A DNA stretch of 64,000 nucleotides. Origin: Ktedonobacter robiniae. Lineage in GTDB: Bacteria > Chloroflexota > Ktedonobacteria > Ktedonobacterales > Ktedonobacteraceae. This document shows, piece after piece, positions 1-8,873 of the stretch; within the stretch, counting starts at the first letter, position 1, and every line of letters begins with the position of its first letter. The stretch covers positions 124,001 to 188,000 of the forward strand of contig NZ_BNJG01000005.1 of NCBI RefSeq assembly GCF_016587375.1. The letters are read 5' to 3'. The notes beneath the pieces were generated by a model. It saw nothing but the letters and a program-made list of their open reading frames with translations, did no database searches and was not told the DNA's origin. The position numbers and the translations under genes were made by a program.

Positions 1-414
1 GAGCAGCGCCGCAAAGGGGGCAAGCCTCAAGTGATCGGCCCGCGCTTGCCCTCCTTGGAGCAGGTCCTTGCCGACCCGGCCACGGTCTGGCACGACCGTG
101 AGATCGAATGGTATGGACAAGGTAAGCGCCGCGTGCAGTGGTGTACGGGCACTGCCCTGTGGTATCGGTTTGGACAGCCTCCCTTGCCGATCCGCTGGGT
201 CCTCACGTGTGACCCGGAGGGCAAGCGGGAAGCCAAAGCCCTCCTGTGTACAGATCAGCAATTGGAGGCGCTCACGATCATCAGGACGTTCATGAAGCGC
301 TGGAGTCTGGAAAGTACCTTTGAACAAGCTCGTGCTCATTTGGGCATCGAAACCCAACGCCAGTGGTCGGATCTGGCGATTGAGCGGAGCACACCGCTGT
401 TGTCGCAGGCTTGA
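1..414 (+). pseudogene. IS701-type DDE transposase, C-terminal fragment
   Basis: The reading frame is already open at base 1, so the N-terminal part lies outside the window or is lost. The visible 137 residues carry the C-terminal signature of a DDE transposase common in Ktedonobacteria: a Trp-rich strand (WHDREIEWYG), a PIRWVL strand, the ALLCTD segment, and a helix with W..E.TFEQARAHLGIETQRQW, in which the Glu probably completes the DDE triad. It stops at a TGA and runs directly into a fragment of an unrelated transposase, so this is a remnant rather than a working copy. An N-terminal fragment of the same family lies at 51721-52395 on the other strand. Confidence 0.75.
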
Positions 415-530
415 CTTTACCTCACAGCAATGGCATCGTCGAGGGCAAGGTCAACAAATTAAAGTTTATCATCAGAACCATTATCAGCAAAAAACGATCC
501 AGAAGGGCGGGAGTCTTACAAGCGGCTTCA
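411..530 (+). pseudogene. ISL3-type transposase C-terminal scrap
   Basis: The translation HSNGIVEGKVNKLKFI matches the conserved C-terminal block of ISL3-family transposases (SNG.vEG..nrLK.iKR). Only about 30 recognisable residues remain. It abuts the preceding transposase fragment without spacing, showing that two unrelated IS remnants were joined. No function is expected. Confidence 0.55.
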
Positions 531-609
531 CTAAACCAGCGGGAGACCCGCTTCATTCCAAAGTTTACATGGGGAAAAAGTTGGTACCCCAAAAAAGGGA
601 GGAAGAAAT

Positions 610-660
610 TGTCATCACTTTGCATGAACCGCTCGAACACCATCATGCAAAGTGATGACA
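610..660. terminator. 18-bp perfect inverted repeat, probable terminator of the STAND gene
   Basis: Bases 610-627 and 643-660 are perfect reverse complements with a 15-nt loop. On the minus strand, the transcript direction of the STAND gene ending at 676, the stem is followed by a T-rich run, as expected for an intrinsic terminator. It could alternatively be an end of the neighbouring IS remnant. Confidence 0.55.
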
Positions 661-675
661 GATGAGGAAGTAACA

Positions 676-3600
676 CTACCTCCAAATGCTTATTTCCTCA
701 AAGGCTCCCAAAGCCTGCAACGATGCCTTTTGCGCCTGGGAGAGACCCCGAATACCCGTAATATTGAGCCGCTCGTAGGGTCGGTCCCGCTGGAGTGTTC
801 GCAGATCCTCGCCGCTCTGCAGATCCCACAGCCGAATGGCTCCGTCATCCCCACAACTGGCAAGTTTGCTGCCGTCGGGACAGACTTTGAGAGCTTGTAC
901 CATCCCCTGATGCCCCTCTCGCACCCGCAGGCACTGCCCACTTTCAACCTCCCACCAACGCACCCTGCCATCGCTGTCTCCACTGATCAACACCTTCCCA
1001 CTTGGGCTCCACACCACGGATGAGACCATATCAGAATGCCCTGCTAATATGTGCACACGTTCGCCACTCTGCATCTTCCACACGAAGAGTTGTCCACCCT
1101 CTCTGCCTCCTCCACCAGAGGCGAGCCATCTGCCATCAGGACTCCAGGCCACGCTCATGACGACCCCCTCATGTCCCACCAGCCGTTGCTGCTGCATACC
1201 ATCACTGGCATCCCACACATACACTGAGCCGTCATAGCCTCCGCCCACAAGCAGGCTTCCATCGGGATTCCACGCCACGCGACGAATGCGTGTTGCCTGC
1301 GTATGTGCCATCCAACGACGGATGCGGGTGGTCATCTCCCACACCTGCACTCCATGCAAATAGCTCCCAACTGCGAGCAGGCACCCATCAGGACTCCATG
1401 CTACACCCTGAAAGACGATGCCAACCTCATCGGGGTCGCGCAGCTCGTGTAGATGAACATGTGTGAATGAGTCCCACAACATAATGAAGTCTCGTCCTGC
1501 GCTGGCCAGGAGCCGCCCATCGGGACTCCAAGCCACCCCTTGTCCTTGCACCATGTCCCGATGTTCCTGCACCATGCTCTGTGGAACTCCACTGTTTACA
1601 TCCCACTGCGTCACCTGCATATCAGCTCCATAACTGGCAAGCTGTGTGCCATCGGGACTCCAGTCGAGATCGAGCAGGGCGTCCGTGTGGCCTCCCAGGA
1701 TGTGCAGCGACTTTCCACTCTCCACGTCCCACACACGCAGTGTGCCATCGTAACTGCCGCTCAAGAGAGTACGGTTGTCAGGTGTGAAGGCCAAGCTGGT
1801 CACCACACCGGTATGTCCCTGCAGTATCTTGCTCGCTCTGCCTGTCTGGATGTTCCAGAACCGAATCGCAGCATCATAGCCGCAACTGGCCAACGTGCGT
1901 CCATCGGGACTCCACGCCACCCGTAGCACCCGGTCCGTAGGCCCCGTGAACGTCTGGAGGCAGGTGCCCGTGATCAGGTCCCACCGCTTGACGGTGCCAT
2001 CATGGCTCGCGCTGGCGAGCTGGGCCCCATCGGGGGAGAAGGCCAATCCTGTCACACGGCTCGTATGTGCCACCAGGACCCCAGCACGCATCCCAGGCTC
2101 CGGCATCTCAGGCTGCCACAACCAGATGCTCCCGTCGAAGCAGCCAATGGCAAGCAGTCGTCCATTAGGGCTCCACTCCAGCCAGAAGACCCCACTGCTA
2201 TGCTGCAATGTTTTGAGAGGAGTGCCTAGCTTCGGGTCCCAGAGATGAACGAGCCCATCGACTCCTCCACTGGCGAGCATATCTCCGTTTGGAGAAAAGG
2301 CGAGCCAGACAAAGCTCTCGGCAGGCCAGCTCTCCCAGAGCAACGCGCCACTGCCAACCTCCCACAGCTTGATGCTGCCAGTCGAGCTTGCGCTGGCGAG
2401 TGTGCGTTCATCTGGGCTGAGCGCGAGCGCCCAGGCCATCTCCGTGTGAGCGCGCCAGGCATGGTGCAGCCTCAGTCCGTCACTGTCCCACACCCGTATT
2501 TCCCCGCGTCCACCAGCAGCAGCCCAGTACGCACCAGTCTTGCTCGTGGTGACCGCTAAGAGCGCATCAAGAGGCTCGGTGAAGATGCTTTCCTGAAGCA
2601 CGGCGTGGGACAAGGTGCTATCCTGCAAGTCGGTCCCTCGCAGAAACATGTCGCGCAGGGCCAGACGTGAGAGATCCAGCCTCCGCAGGTGCCCGCGCAG
2701 TACGCGCAGCAGTATCACCAGATTAGCCGGTCCATACCCCTGGGTCGCCTGATCCCGATTTCGCACTTCGTCGAGCAAGCAGAGCAGGCGCCCCTCGACC
2801 TCGGATGGTGCCTGAGAGGTGCTCTGTAACCGGGTGAGCAGTGGAACCACGAGCAACTGCTCCTGAGTCTGCCGCACGTATTCTTTGACTTGAGCCAGAC
2901 AGAGTCCATGCTCCAGCAGGCGAACCAGCTGCCCCTGCTTGATCTCACGGCTTCCCTCCTCAATGAGCCGCGCTGTCGCGTACTCCAGCACCACCGATTG
3001 CAGCGTGAAGCTGCCAGCACGGTGTCCTTGCTCAATCAGGCTGCGGCGGCGCAGTCCCTCCACCGCTTCGAGGACCTGCACCCTCGGCATAGGAGTGTTC
3101 AAGATGGCGAGGAGGGTGTGCAAGCTCACCGGTTCGCGCAGAATTGCCAACCACAGCAGCACTGTCTGCTCTAGAGCCGAGAGACGCATGAACTGCTCAT
3201 CGAGGATCTGGCGTATGCCCCCAAAGACGGTCTCACCCTGCTGGAGGAATGGAACAATCTCCCCACCGAATAATTCCACAATCGTGTGCGCCACGATCTG
3301 TAACGCCAGTGGGTTGCCCTGGTACACCTCGACTAACTGCGCCCGTTCGTCCGAGGGACTTACTAGATATTTCTCCTCCAGCAACTCAGCTCCTGCCTCT
3401 GTATCCAGCCCTGCCAGCCGCACAGTTCGCACGGGTGAACGGCGACCTTCCAGGGGCACCAGGTCAACTGGTTTCTCTCGGCTGGTCAGCAGCAGACAAC
3501 TCTGATGTGCGGTCTCGCCTCCTTGACGAAGAAGGTAGGCATAGTCGTCAAAGCCTGCACGCATGCGACCCGTGCCAGTGCCTTCCTCTAAAATCGTCTC

Positions 3601-4353
3601 CAAATTGTCCAGTACTAAGAGGACGCGCTGTGTGCGCAGCTGCTGCATCAGCAAGTGTAGGTGTCTCTTGAAGGAGATGGGCACTTCGGAGAGGGCCTGG
3701 GGGGCAAGTATCTGGAGGCAGTCCTTCACAATCTCCTCACAGGAGGGGGCATCACGCAACGACCGCCAGATAACTGCCTCAAACTGCGATGCTACCTGAT
3801 GCATGACTCTGGTTGTGAGTGCTGATTTGCCGATACCACCCATGCCTAGCACACTGATCACCCTACAGTGGTCCTGGAGAATCCAGCGCGAGAGCAATGC
3901 CTGTTCCTCCTCACGCCCATAAAAGATAGGGATATCGAGCGCATCACCCCAATCCACTTTGGGACCACTTGCAACAGGAGAGGGCGTGATTACGTTCTGA
4001 TGATGGACCCGCTCGACCAGAGTCGAGACCAGGGGAACAACCTGCTGACCAAGGAGCGATTTCAGCCACTGCTCATCCAGGAGCACCTTCTGATGAGCCG
4101 AACGCCACAAGGCTCTGATCTGCTCCTCCTCACTTCCCGCTTGAAACCCTTGTTGCTCAACTATCAGCGTGAGAAAGGCCTTGAGGTGGTCGGCCTTGGG
4201 ATAACTCTCCCCAACCTCCCAGGCACCGACGGTATGTCGGGAGACGCCGAGGAGAGTTCCCAGCCCAGCCTGCGTCAGTCCGGTTGCCGTTCGCAGGGCC
4301 AACATCTGCTGACCGAAGGTGTGATCTTGCTCTCGATACGACGTTTTCGTCAT
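676..4353 (-). CDS. HTH-NB-ARC-WD40 STAND protein (14 WD40 repeats)
   Basis: This 1,225-aa protein has a Cro/C1-type helix-turn-helix at about residues 13-62 (LTQAGLGTLLGVSRHTVGAW). An NB-ARC nucleotide switch follows, with P-loop GMGGIGKSAL (about 170-179), Walker B VLLVLDNLE (about 244-252), an LLLTSRE strand and the GNPLAL motif (about 346). A short pentapeptide-like stretch then leads into 14 WD40 repeats, each ending in a WD/WE-type dipeptide, enough for two seven-bladed propellers. STAND proteins are signal-dependent switches: the propeller senses a ligand and ATP-driven oligomerisation activates the N-terminal effector, here a DNA-binding domain, so a transcription regulator is the likeliest role. 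The ATG at 4353 was chosen because GGAAGGA lies just upstream; an upstream in-frame extension reads through repeat DNA. The ligand is unknown. Confidence 0.9.
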   Translation of the reverse strand: MTKTSYREQDHTFGQQMLALRTATGLTQAGLGTLLGVSRHTVGAWEVGESYPKADHLKAFLTLIVEQQGFQAGSEEEQIRALWRSAHQKVLLDEQWLKSLLGQQVVPLVSTLVERVHHQNVITPSPVASGPKVDWGDALDIPIFYGREEEQALLSRWILQDHCRVISVLGMGGIGKSALTTRVMHQVASQFEAVIWRSLRDAPSCEEIVKDCLQILAPQALSEVPISFKRHLHLLMQQLRTQRVLLVLDNLETILEEGTGTGRMRAGFDDYAYLLRQGGETAHQSCLLLTSREKPVDLVPLEGRRSPVRTVRLAGLDTEAGAELLEEKYLVSPSDERAQLVEVYQGNPLALQIVAHTIVELFGGEIVPFLQQGETVFGGIRQILDEQFMRLSALEQTVLLWLAILREPVSLHTLLAILNTPMPRVQVLEAVEGLRRRSLIEQGHRAGSFTLQSVVLEYATARLIEEGSREIKQGQLVRLLEHGLCLAQVKEYVRQTQEQLLVVPLLTRLQSTSQAPSEVEGRLLCLLDEVRNRDQATQGYGPANLVILLRVLRGHLRRLDLSRLALRDMFLRGTDLQDSTLSHAVLQESIFTEPLDALLAVTTSKTGAYWAAAGGRGEIRVWDSDGLRLHHAWRAHTEMAWALALSPDERTLASASSTGSIKLWEVGSGALLWESWPAESFVWLAFSPNGDMLASGGVDGLVHLWDPKLGTPLKTLQHSSGVFWLEWSPNGRLLAIGCFDGSIWLWQPEMPEPGMRAGVLVAHTSRVTGLAFSPDGAQLASASHDGTVKRWDLITGTCLQTFTGPTDRVLRVAWSPDGRTLASCGYDAAIRFWNIQTGRASKILQGHTGVVTSLAFTPDNRTLLSGSYDGTLRVWDVESGKSLHILGGHTDALLDLDWSPDGTQLASYGADMQVTQWDVNSGVPQSMVQEHRDMVQGQGVAWSPDGRLLASAGRDFIMLWDSFTHVHLHELRDPDEVGIVFQGVAWSPDGCLLAVGSYLHGVQVWEMTTRIRRWMAHTQATRIRRVAWNPDGSLLVGGGYDGSVYVWDASDGMQQQRLVGHEGVVMSVAWSPDGRWLASGGGGREGGQLFVWKMQSGERVHILAGHSDMVSSVVWSPSGKVLISGDSDGRVRWWEVESGQCLRVREGHQGMVQALKVCPDGSKLASCGDDGAIRLWDLQSGEDLRTLQRDRPYERLNITGIRGLSQAQKASLQALGAFEEISIWR

Positions 4354-4903
4354 AGATTCTTTCCTTCCCGACGACGCAACCAAGGACGACCATGGAAGGT
4401 GAGATGGCAACCGATGGATAGTGCTTTTCTCAGTGATTCCTCTATACTGGTGCCTGTCGGGCATGCGTCCTCTTGGGTAACGCTTGTCTCAGAGGTAAGA
4501 AAGCGGCTGTCAAACGATTTCTTACCTCTATTTCTTTTTTTGTCTCTATGCGCTCATGCCTTTATAATTTGGTATTTAGACGAATTTTGCAATGAATCGT
4601 ATGGAAACGCTTCCCGCCTGGCTTCACAAGAATTTCGTCTAAACGCCAATGGAATAACAGATTTGCCTCCCAACGACGAGTCTTTCACTTCACTCGAATT
4701 CTATCTATCTTTACAACAAAGCAAGGTGAGATGGCAAGTGAGATGGTCGGTGATGTACAGTGCTTTCTTCTGCGCAAGCTTTTATACTTGCAGCAGGAAA
4801 GACGAAATGCTTCAGAGCATGCTGGTCAAAGAGGTTCTGAGAACTCGGATATCAGCACTCCTGGGCAGTTGTCGCTGTTGCTCTTGAAAGGAGATACCAG
4901 AGC
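4354..4903. promoter_or_regulatory. Divergent intergenic region with duplicated element and inverted repeats
   Basis: This 550-bp region separates the STAND gene from the divergent hydrolase. A motif of GTGAGATGG followed 21 nt later by AGTGCTTT occurs at 4399-4427 and again at 4738-4766 in the same orientation with identical spacing. The second copy has an extra GTGAGATGG at 4726. One copy lies near each gene start. Two inverted repeats are also present: 12 bp perfect at 4491-4502/4518-4529, and 10 bp at 4575-4584/4634-4643. Binding by the STAND protein's own helix-turn-helix domain is an inference. Confidence 0.5.
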
Positions 4904-5725
4904 ATGAGTACATTCACGACAAAAGATGGCTCCAATCACTATTACGAGGACTGGGGGAGCGGCCAGCCCGTCGTCTTCAGTCACGGTTGGCCGCTCAATG
5001 CTGACTCCTGGGGCGAGCAGATGTTCTACCTTGCCTCTCATGGCCATCGAACCATTGCTCACGATCGACGTGGTCATGGCCGCTCGGACCGAACATGGGA
5101 CGGCAATGATATGGACACTTACGCTGATGATCTGGCAGAACTTATTGAGCAGCTAGATCTGCAGAATGCTGTGTTGATCGGTCATTCCACAGGCGGCGGC
5201 GAAGTGACCCGCTACATTGGTCGCTACGGTACTTCGCGTCTGGCAAAAGCTGTGCTCATCGGTGCGATCCCTCCGTTAATGCTCAAGACGGAAGCGAATC
5301 CCGGTGGTCTCCCCATCGAAGTATTCGACCAGCTCCGCGCTAGCATCAGGACGGACCCTTCGCAGTTCTATAAGGATTTCAGCGCCCTCTTCTACAGTGC
5401 CAATCGACCAGGCTCCAAAGTGTCACAAGGCGTTCTGGACATGCTTTGGTTGTGGTCGATACAGGTCGGAATTAAAGGGGCCTACGACTGCATCAAGGCC
5501 TTCTCTGAGACAGATCTCACCGAAGACTTCAAGCGGTTCGACATTCCCACCCTGATTATCCATGGAGACGACGATCAGATCGTGCCAATTGTCGACTCGG
5601 CTCTTCTCTCCTCGAAGATTGTCAAGGGCGCGACCCTGAAAATCTATCCGGGAGCGCCTCACGGCCTTTCCACGACGCACGCGACCCAACTCAACGAAGA
5701 TCTGCTGTCTTTTATCAGGTCCTAG
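4904..5725 (+). CDS. alpha/beta hydrolase, non-heme chloroperoxidase type
   Basis: A 273-aa cytosolic alpha/beta-hydrolase of normal family length. The nucleophile elbow GHSTGG places the catalytic Ser at residue 95. The Asp lies in HGDDDQIVP (about 222-224) and the His in GAPHGLS (253). The HGWPLNADSW oxyanion region and the DRRGHGRSD segment are typical of cofactor-free haloperoxidases/esterases (non-heme chloroperoxidase family), which can act as perhydrolases or plain esterases. A good Shine-Dalgarno (GAAAGGAGA) precedes the ATG. The gene stands alone downstream of the duplicated intergenic motif. The substrate cannot be told from the sequence. Confidence 0.9.
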   Translation: MSTFTTKDGSNHYYEDWGSGQPVVFSHGWPLNADSWGEQMFYLASHGHRTIAHDRRGHGRSDRTWDGNDMDTYADDLAELIEQLDLQNAVLIGHSTGGGEVTRYIGRYGTSRLAKAVLIGAIPPLMLKTEANPGGLPIEVFDQLRASIRTDPSQFYKDFSALFYSANRPGSKVSQGVLDMLWLWSIQVGIKGAYDCIKAFSETDLTEDFKRFDIPTLIIHGDDDQIVPIVDSALLSSKIVKGATLKIYPGAPHGLSTTHATQLNEDLLSFIRS

Positions 5726-6018
5726 CCCTCGTTGGATAGAGCAGCGCTGGTGTCTTCTGGGTGCTTATTGACCAACGACTTCACATGGCAATGCTGGTGT
5801 GAATGCGTCCTGGACGGATCGGCTTCAAAATCCTTTCGTCCATAATGAAATGGGGAAGAGGTCTTGGCGAGCCATTTGAAGAGCTCATGCATGTAATTGT
5901 ACGGTAAGGGAACGTGCAATTGAAGAGATCACGTATCTCAGTCTCTACAGCAATGATGATGTCTGTCTGTTTGTACAGAAGAAAGCCCCCAGTGCGGGCG
6001 TATGAGTAGGAGGTTCAT

Positions 6019-6774
6019 ATGAAGATTGTCGTTATTGGCGGGAGCGGGCTTATTGGAAAAAAGCTTGTGAAGCAGCTTCGTGAGCGTGGTCACGAGGCAG
6101 TGGCGGCGTCACCGAGCACAGGCGTCAACACCATCACGGGTGAGGGGGTAGCGCAAGCGCTTGTCGGCGCTCAGGTGGTCGTCGACGTGACGAACGCGCC
6201 TGTGTGGGAAGATAAGGCCGTTTTAGCGTTCTTCGAGACCTCAAGTCGCCATCTCCTGGCGGCGGAAGCGGAGGCTGGTGTGAAACATCACGTCGCCCTC
6301 TCGATCGTCGGCATCGACGGTCTTCCCGATAACGGATACTACCGAGCGAAGGTGGCTCAGGAAAAGCTGATCAAGGCTTCGAAGATTCCTTATACCATTC
6401 TTCGCGCAACGCAGTTCTTCGAATTCATCGTCGGCATCGCCCAGGAGGCCAGCGACGGACAAACGATTCGCCTGTCGTCTGCATTTATACAGCCGATCTT
6501 GTCGGATGACGTTGTGGCGGCACTGGCTGACGTCACACTCGAGGCACCCGTGAACGGCACGCTTGAGGTGGCTGGTCCTGAAAAGATGCATCTCGATGAA
6601 CTCGTGCGCCGATTTTTGAGCGCGAACAACGACACCCGCCAGGTGATCACAGACGTTCACGCGCACTTCTTCGGCACAGAGTTGGAGGATGACTCCCTCA
6701 TTCCGGGCGAGAACGCGCGGATCGCCCCGACGCGTTTTGAGGATTGGCTGAGCAGCTCCAGAGGGCAAAAGTAA
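6019..6774 (+). CDS. NAD(P)-binding NmrA/SDR-like oxidoreductase
   Basis: A 251-aa atypical short-chain dehydrogenase. The dinucleotide-binding loop GGSGLIG is at residues 7-13, followed by a V.DVTNAP strand and the YYRAKVAQEKLIKAS segment, in which a Tyr...Lys pair is kept. IPYTILRATQFFEF is characteristic of NmrA-like and atypical SDR proteins. The C-terminus (FEDWLSS) matches the family end. Such proteins are NAD(P)H-dependent reductases or redox-sensing regulators. A strong AGGAGG-type ribosome site lies 7 nt before the ATG. No operon partner is visible. Confidence 0.85.
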   Translation: MKIVVIGGSGLIGKKLVKQLRERGHEAVAASPSTGVNTITGEGVAQALVGAQVVVDVTNAPVWEDKAVLAFFETSSRHLLAAEAEAGVKHHVALSIVGIDGLPDNGYYRAKVAQEKLIKASKIPYTILRATQFFEFIVGIAQEASDGQTIRLSSAFIQPILSDDVVAALADVTLEAPVNGTLEVAGPEKMHLDELVRRFLSANNDTRQVITDVHAHFFGTELEDDSLIPGENARIAPTRFEDWLSSSRGQK

Positions 6775-7153
6775 GTAAGGCTGAGTTGACGCCCGCTTGT
6801 CTACCGGGCGGAAAGCAACGACCTGTGTTCATGAGGAAGGGTGTTCAACTCTGTTTCCGAGCTGTGTTCTGGTTGGAAGAGAACAAGATATGCTCACGCG
6901 CGCTCCTGATGTATGGCAGCGTGACTTTACTCGATGTGTTCCCAATCACAAGAGGGTCACGAATGTGCATCCGTAAAGCGCTCTTGGTATTGCTTTGAAA
7001 TATGTAAATTTCGTCTGGAACTCCTGGATAGCAAGAGCTTTTTGTAGCCTCATCCTCAGTTTCATGCCGGGTGGTGCGGCTGCGCCGTATGGTTTCTTTG
7101 AAGATCTTAAGAAGAGGATTTTTCTGCTGCCATTGAGAAGAGAGAAGAGGAAT
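6775..7153. other. 379-bp intergenic region without a convincing gene
   Basis: Upstream region of the DUF1269-DUF1211 pair. An in-frame extension of the next gene reaches back to 6995 but lacks family similarity and a ribosome site. No repeat or clear promoter could be assigned. Confidence 0.4.
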
Positions 7154-7606
7154 ATGAGTATGGCAGATAGTATGATGATCGCTCTCGTCTTTGAGGATGA
7201 AGGGGGAGCTGAACGCCTTTTTGATGAGTTTGAGGAGACGCTGAAAGCGGAATCCTTTCCTATCGATGATGCCGCTGTGGCTGTCTACAAGCAGACCGGC
7301 GAGGTGCTCGTCAAGCAGTGGGCTCATCCGCTCAGCGAGAACGGCTTCACTTCTGAGCTTTGGACGTTCGTGATCAAGATGTTGCTCTCGGATGGGGGAT
7401 ATCACATTGATGATTGGTCTATCGAGAAGTTTAAACAAGTGTACCGATCCGGCAACTCGGCCTTCTTTTGCCTGATAGAGCCATCTGCTAGTAGGGAGGT
7501 ACTTATTCAATTCAGACAGTTTCGTGGCACTCTCATCTACGCCGAGTTTACAGAAGAACAGAAAGTCCAACTGAAAGCAGCAGCTAGTAAAGGGGAGAGA
7601 GTATGA
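7154..7606 (+). CDS. DUF1269-like protein
   Basis: A 150-aa protein matching the DUF1269 pattern: an N-terminal beta-alpha segment (ALVFEDEGGAERLFDEFEE), a DDAAVAVYKQTGEV strand pair, a central segment before FKQVYRSGNSAFFCLIEP (the conserved G.SA...L strand), and a C-terminal FRGTLIYAEFTEEQ block. The Gly-rich helical hairpin found in many members is shortened here. The start at 7154 was preferred because GAGAAGAGG precedes it and the family begins there. Its stop overlaps the next start by 4 bp (ATGA), so the two genes are translationally coupled. Its function is unknown; membrane association with the coupled channel is an inference. Confidence 0.7.
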   Translation: MSMADSMMIALVFEDEGGAERLFDEFEETLKAESFPIDDAAVAVYKQTGEVLVKQWAHPLSENGFTSELWTFVIKMLLSDGGYHIDDWSIEKFKQVYRSGNSAFFCLIEPSASREVLIQFRQFRGTLIYAEFTEEQKVQLKAAASKGERV

Positions 7607-8325
7607 TTGAAGGGCGACATGAAACACGTGGTGCGAAAGAAACGGGGAGAATCGAAGCGTTCAGTGATGCCGTCTTTGCCGTCGCTATCACCTTACTGGT
7701 CTTCAGTTTGCAAGTCCCGACGCTCGACAATCCCTCTACCTCAGAGCATCTGGTGAGGATGCTCTTGCTGCGCTGGCCTTCCTATCTGGCCTTCTCTATC
7801 AGCTTCGCCACCATCCTCATCATGTGGATAAGTCATCACGTTATGTTCAAGCTGATTGACAAGTCCGATACGCTCTTCATGTTCGCCAATGGCTTCTTAC
7901 TCTTATTGGTAACGACCGTGCCATTTCCGACCCAGTTGGTTGCAACGTATCTCACCACACCAGTTGCAGGGGTGGTCTGTGCTATCTACGCGGGTCTTTT
8001 CCTGATGACTAACCTCGTGTATAACCTGCTCTGGTGGTTAGCCGCCCATCAGTCCCGCCTCCTTAAAGACTCTGTTTCGCCAATGCTGATACACAACCAG
8101 AGCCGCAACTACGCTCTGGGTGCTCCCTGTTATCTGCTCGCGCTGGTACTTGCGTTCTGGAGCCCTGGGGTAAGCATAGGAATTTGCTCTGTCCTTTGGC
8201 TCTTCTGGGCGTTTACCACCTATGAGCGTAGATCCGCAAGAGAAGTATACCGGAAACAAAGGTTTGAACCAGATAAAAAAGAAAGACACAACGAGGGGAG
8301 ATTTGACGATGGAAACAAGGCCTGA
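7603..8325 (+). CDS. TMEM175-type potassium channel (DUF1211)
   Basis: A 240-aa integral membrane protein with the TMEM175/DUF1211 hallmark RIEAFSDAVFAVAITLL (R...FSD) in the first transmembrane helix and about six hydrophobic segments in total, ending in a charged cytoplasmic tail rich in Arg/Lys. Bacterial members assemble as tetramers and conduct potassium through a hydrophobic filter set by conserved TM1 residues. The ATG overlaps the stop of the DUF1269 gene, implying a two-gene operon. Family assignment is firm from the motif; ion selectivity is taken from the family. Confidence 0.85.
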   Translation: MIEGRHETRGAKETGRIEAFSDAVFAVAITLLVFSLQVPTLDNPSTSEHLVRMLLLRWPSYLAFSISFATILIMWISHHVMFKLIDKSDTLFMFANGFLLLLVTTVPFPTQLVATYLTTPVAGVVCAIYAGLFLMTNLVYNLLWWLAAHQSRLLKDSVSPMLIHNQSRNYALGAPCYLLALVLAFWSPGVSIGICSVLWLFWAFTTYERRSAREVYRKQRFEPDKKERHNEGRFDDGNKA

Positions 8326-8510
8326 ATGAGCATTGGAAACAGCGCCACTGGTAGAAATACTGTAGCAAACGAGCTTTGTGGTTGATTTACATATCATGCT
8401 GACACCCAGCGATGGGGAGCGGTTTGTCCAGGGTTGTTTCTCTGGGGGCTCATCGGTGACGGGCAAGTCGTGAAGAGAGAAGAAAGGAGCAGCCTCTGAA
8501 AGGATTTTTG

Positions 8511-8873
8511 ATGAGTAAGGTAACGAAAACAAGGCAAGGCCTTTATGTTAATGGCCCTCGGGGGTTTCTTGCTGGAGCAGCCATCATTGATGTGACGAGT
8601 GGGGTGCTTTTACTGGTGACTGGCCCAATTATCCCCCTGCTCATGATGCTCGTCGGAAGTTTCGCGGAGCAGCGTACGCGCCAATAATGGCAGGCACTCT
8701 CCCGCCTGGGCGCAACTCTGTTGGATGCCATTCAAGGTCTGGGAACATTAACGTTATTTGGTCAGAGCGCAGCTACAAGCACACAGATTGAGCACATAAG
8801 CGACAGGTTCCGTCGAAAGACGCTCAAAAAGAACGGAGCGGGAAATGATTCCTTCAGTAAAATCTCCCTGTGA
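8511..8873 (+). pseudogene. cydD-like ABC exporter permease fragment
   Basis: About 120 codons match the early transmembrane part of CydD-type thiol-reductant ABC exporters: VTGPIIPLLMMLVGSFAEQRTR, then an in-frame TAA, then WQALSRLGATLLDAIQGL.TL.LFG and ISDRFRRKTLK. The stop falls where homologues have an Arg-Gln-Trp step, so a single local change explains it. The rest of the permease and the whole ATPase are gone. The 3' end overlaps the start of the exporter gene at 8845. Confidence 0.7.

Noticed and set aside
3868..4887. 339-codon plus-strand open frame over the STAND gene start
   Set aside because: It is antisense to a gene with clear domains, has no family motif, and its tail reads through the repeat-containing intergenic DNA.
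6845..7627. 260-codon minus-strand frame opposite the DUF1269 gene
   Set aside because: Antisense to a conserved gene and lacks recognisable domains.
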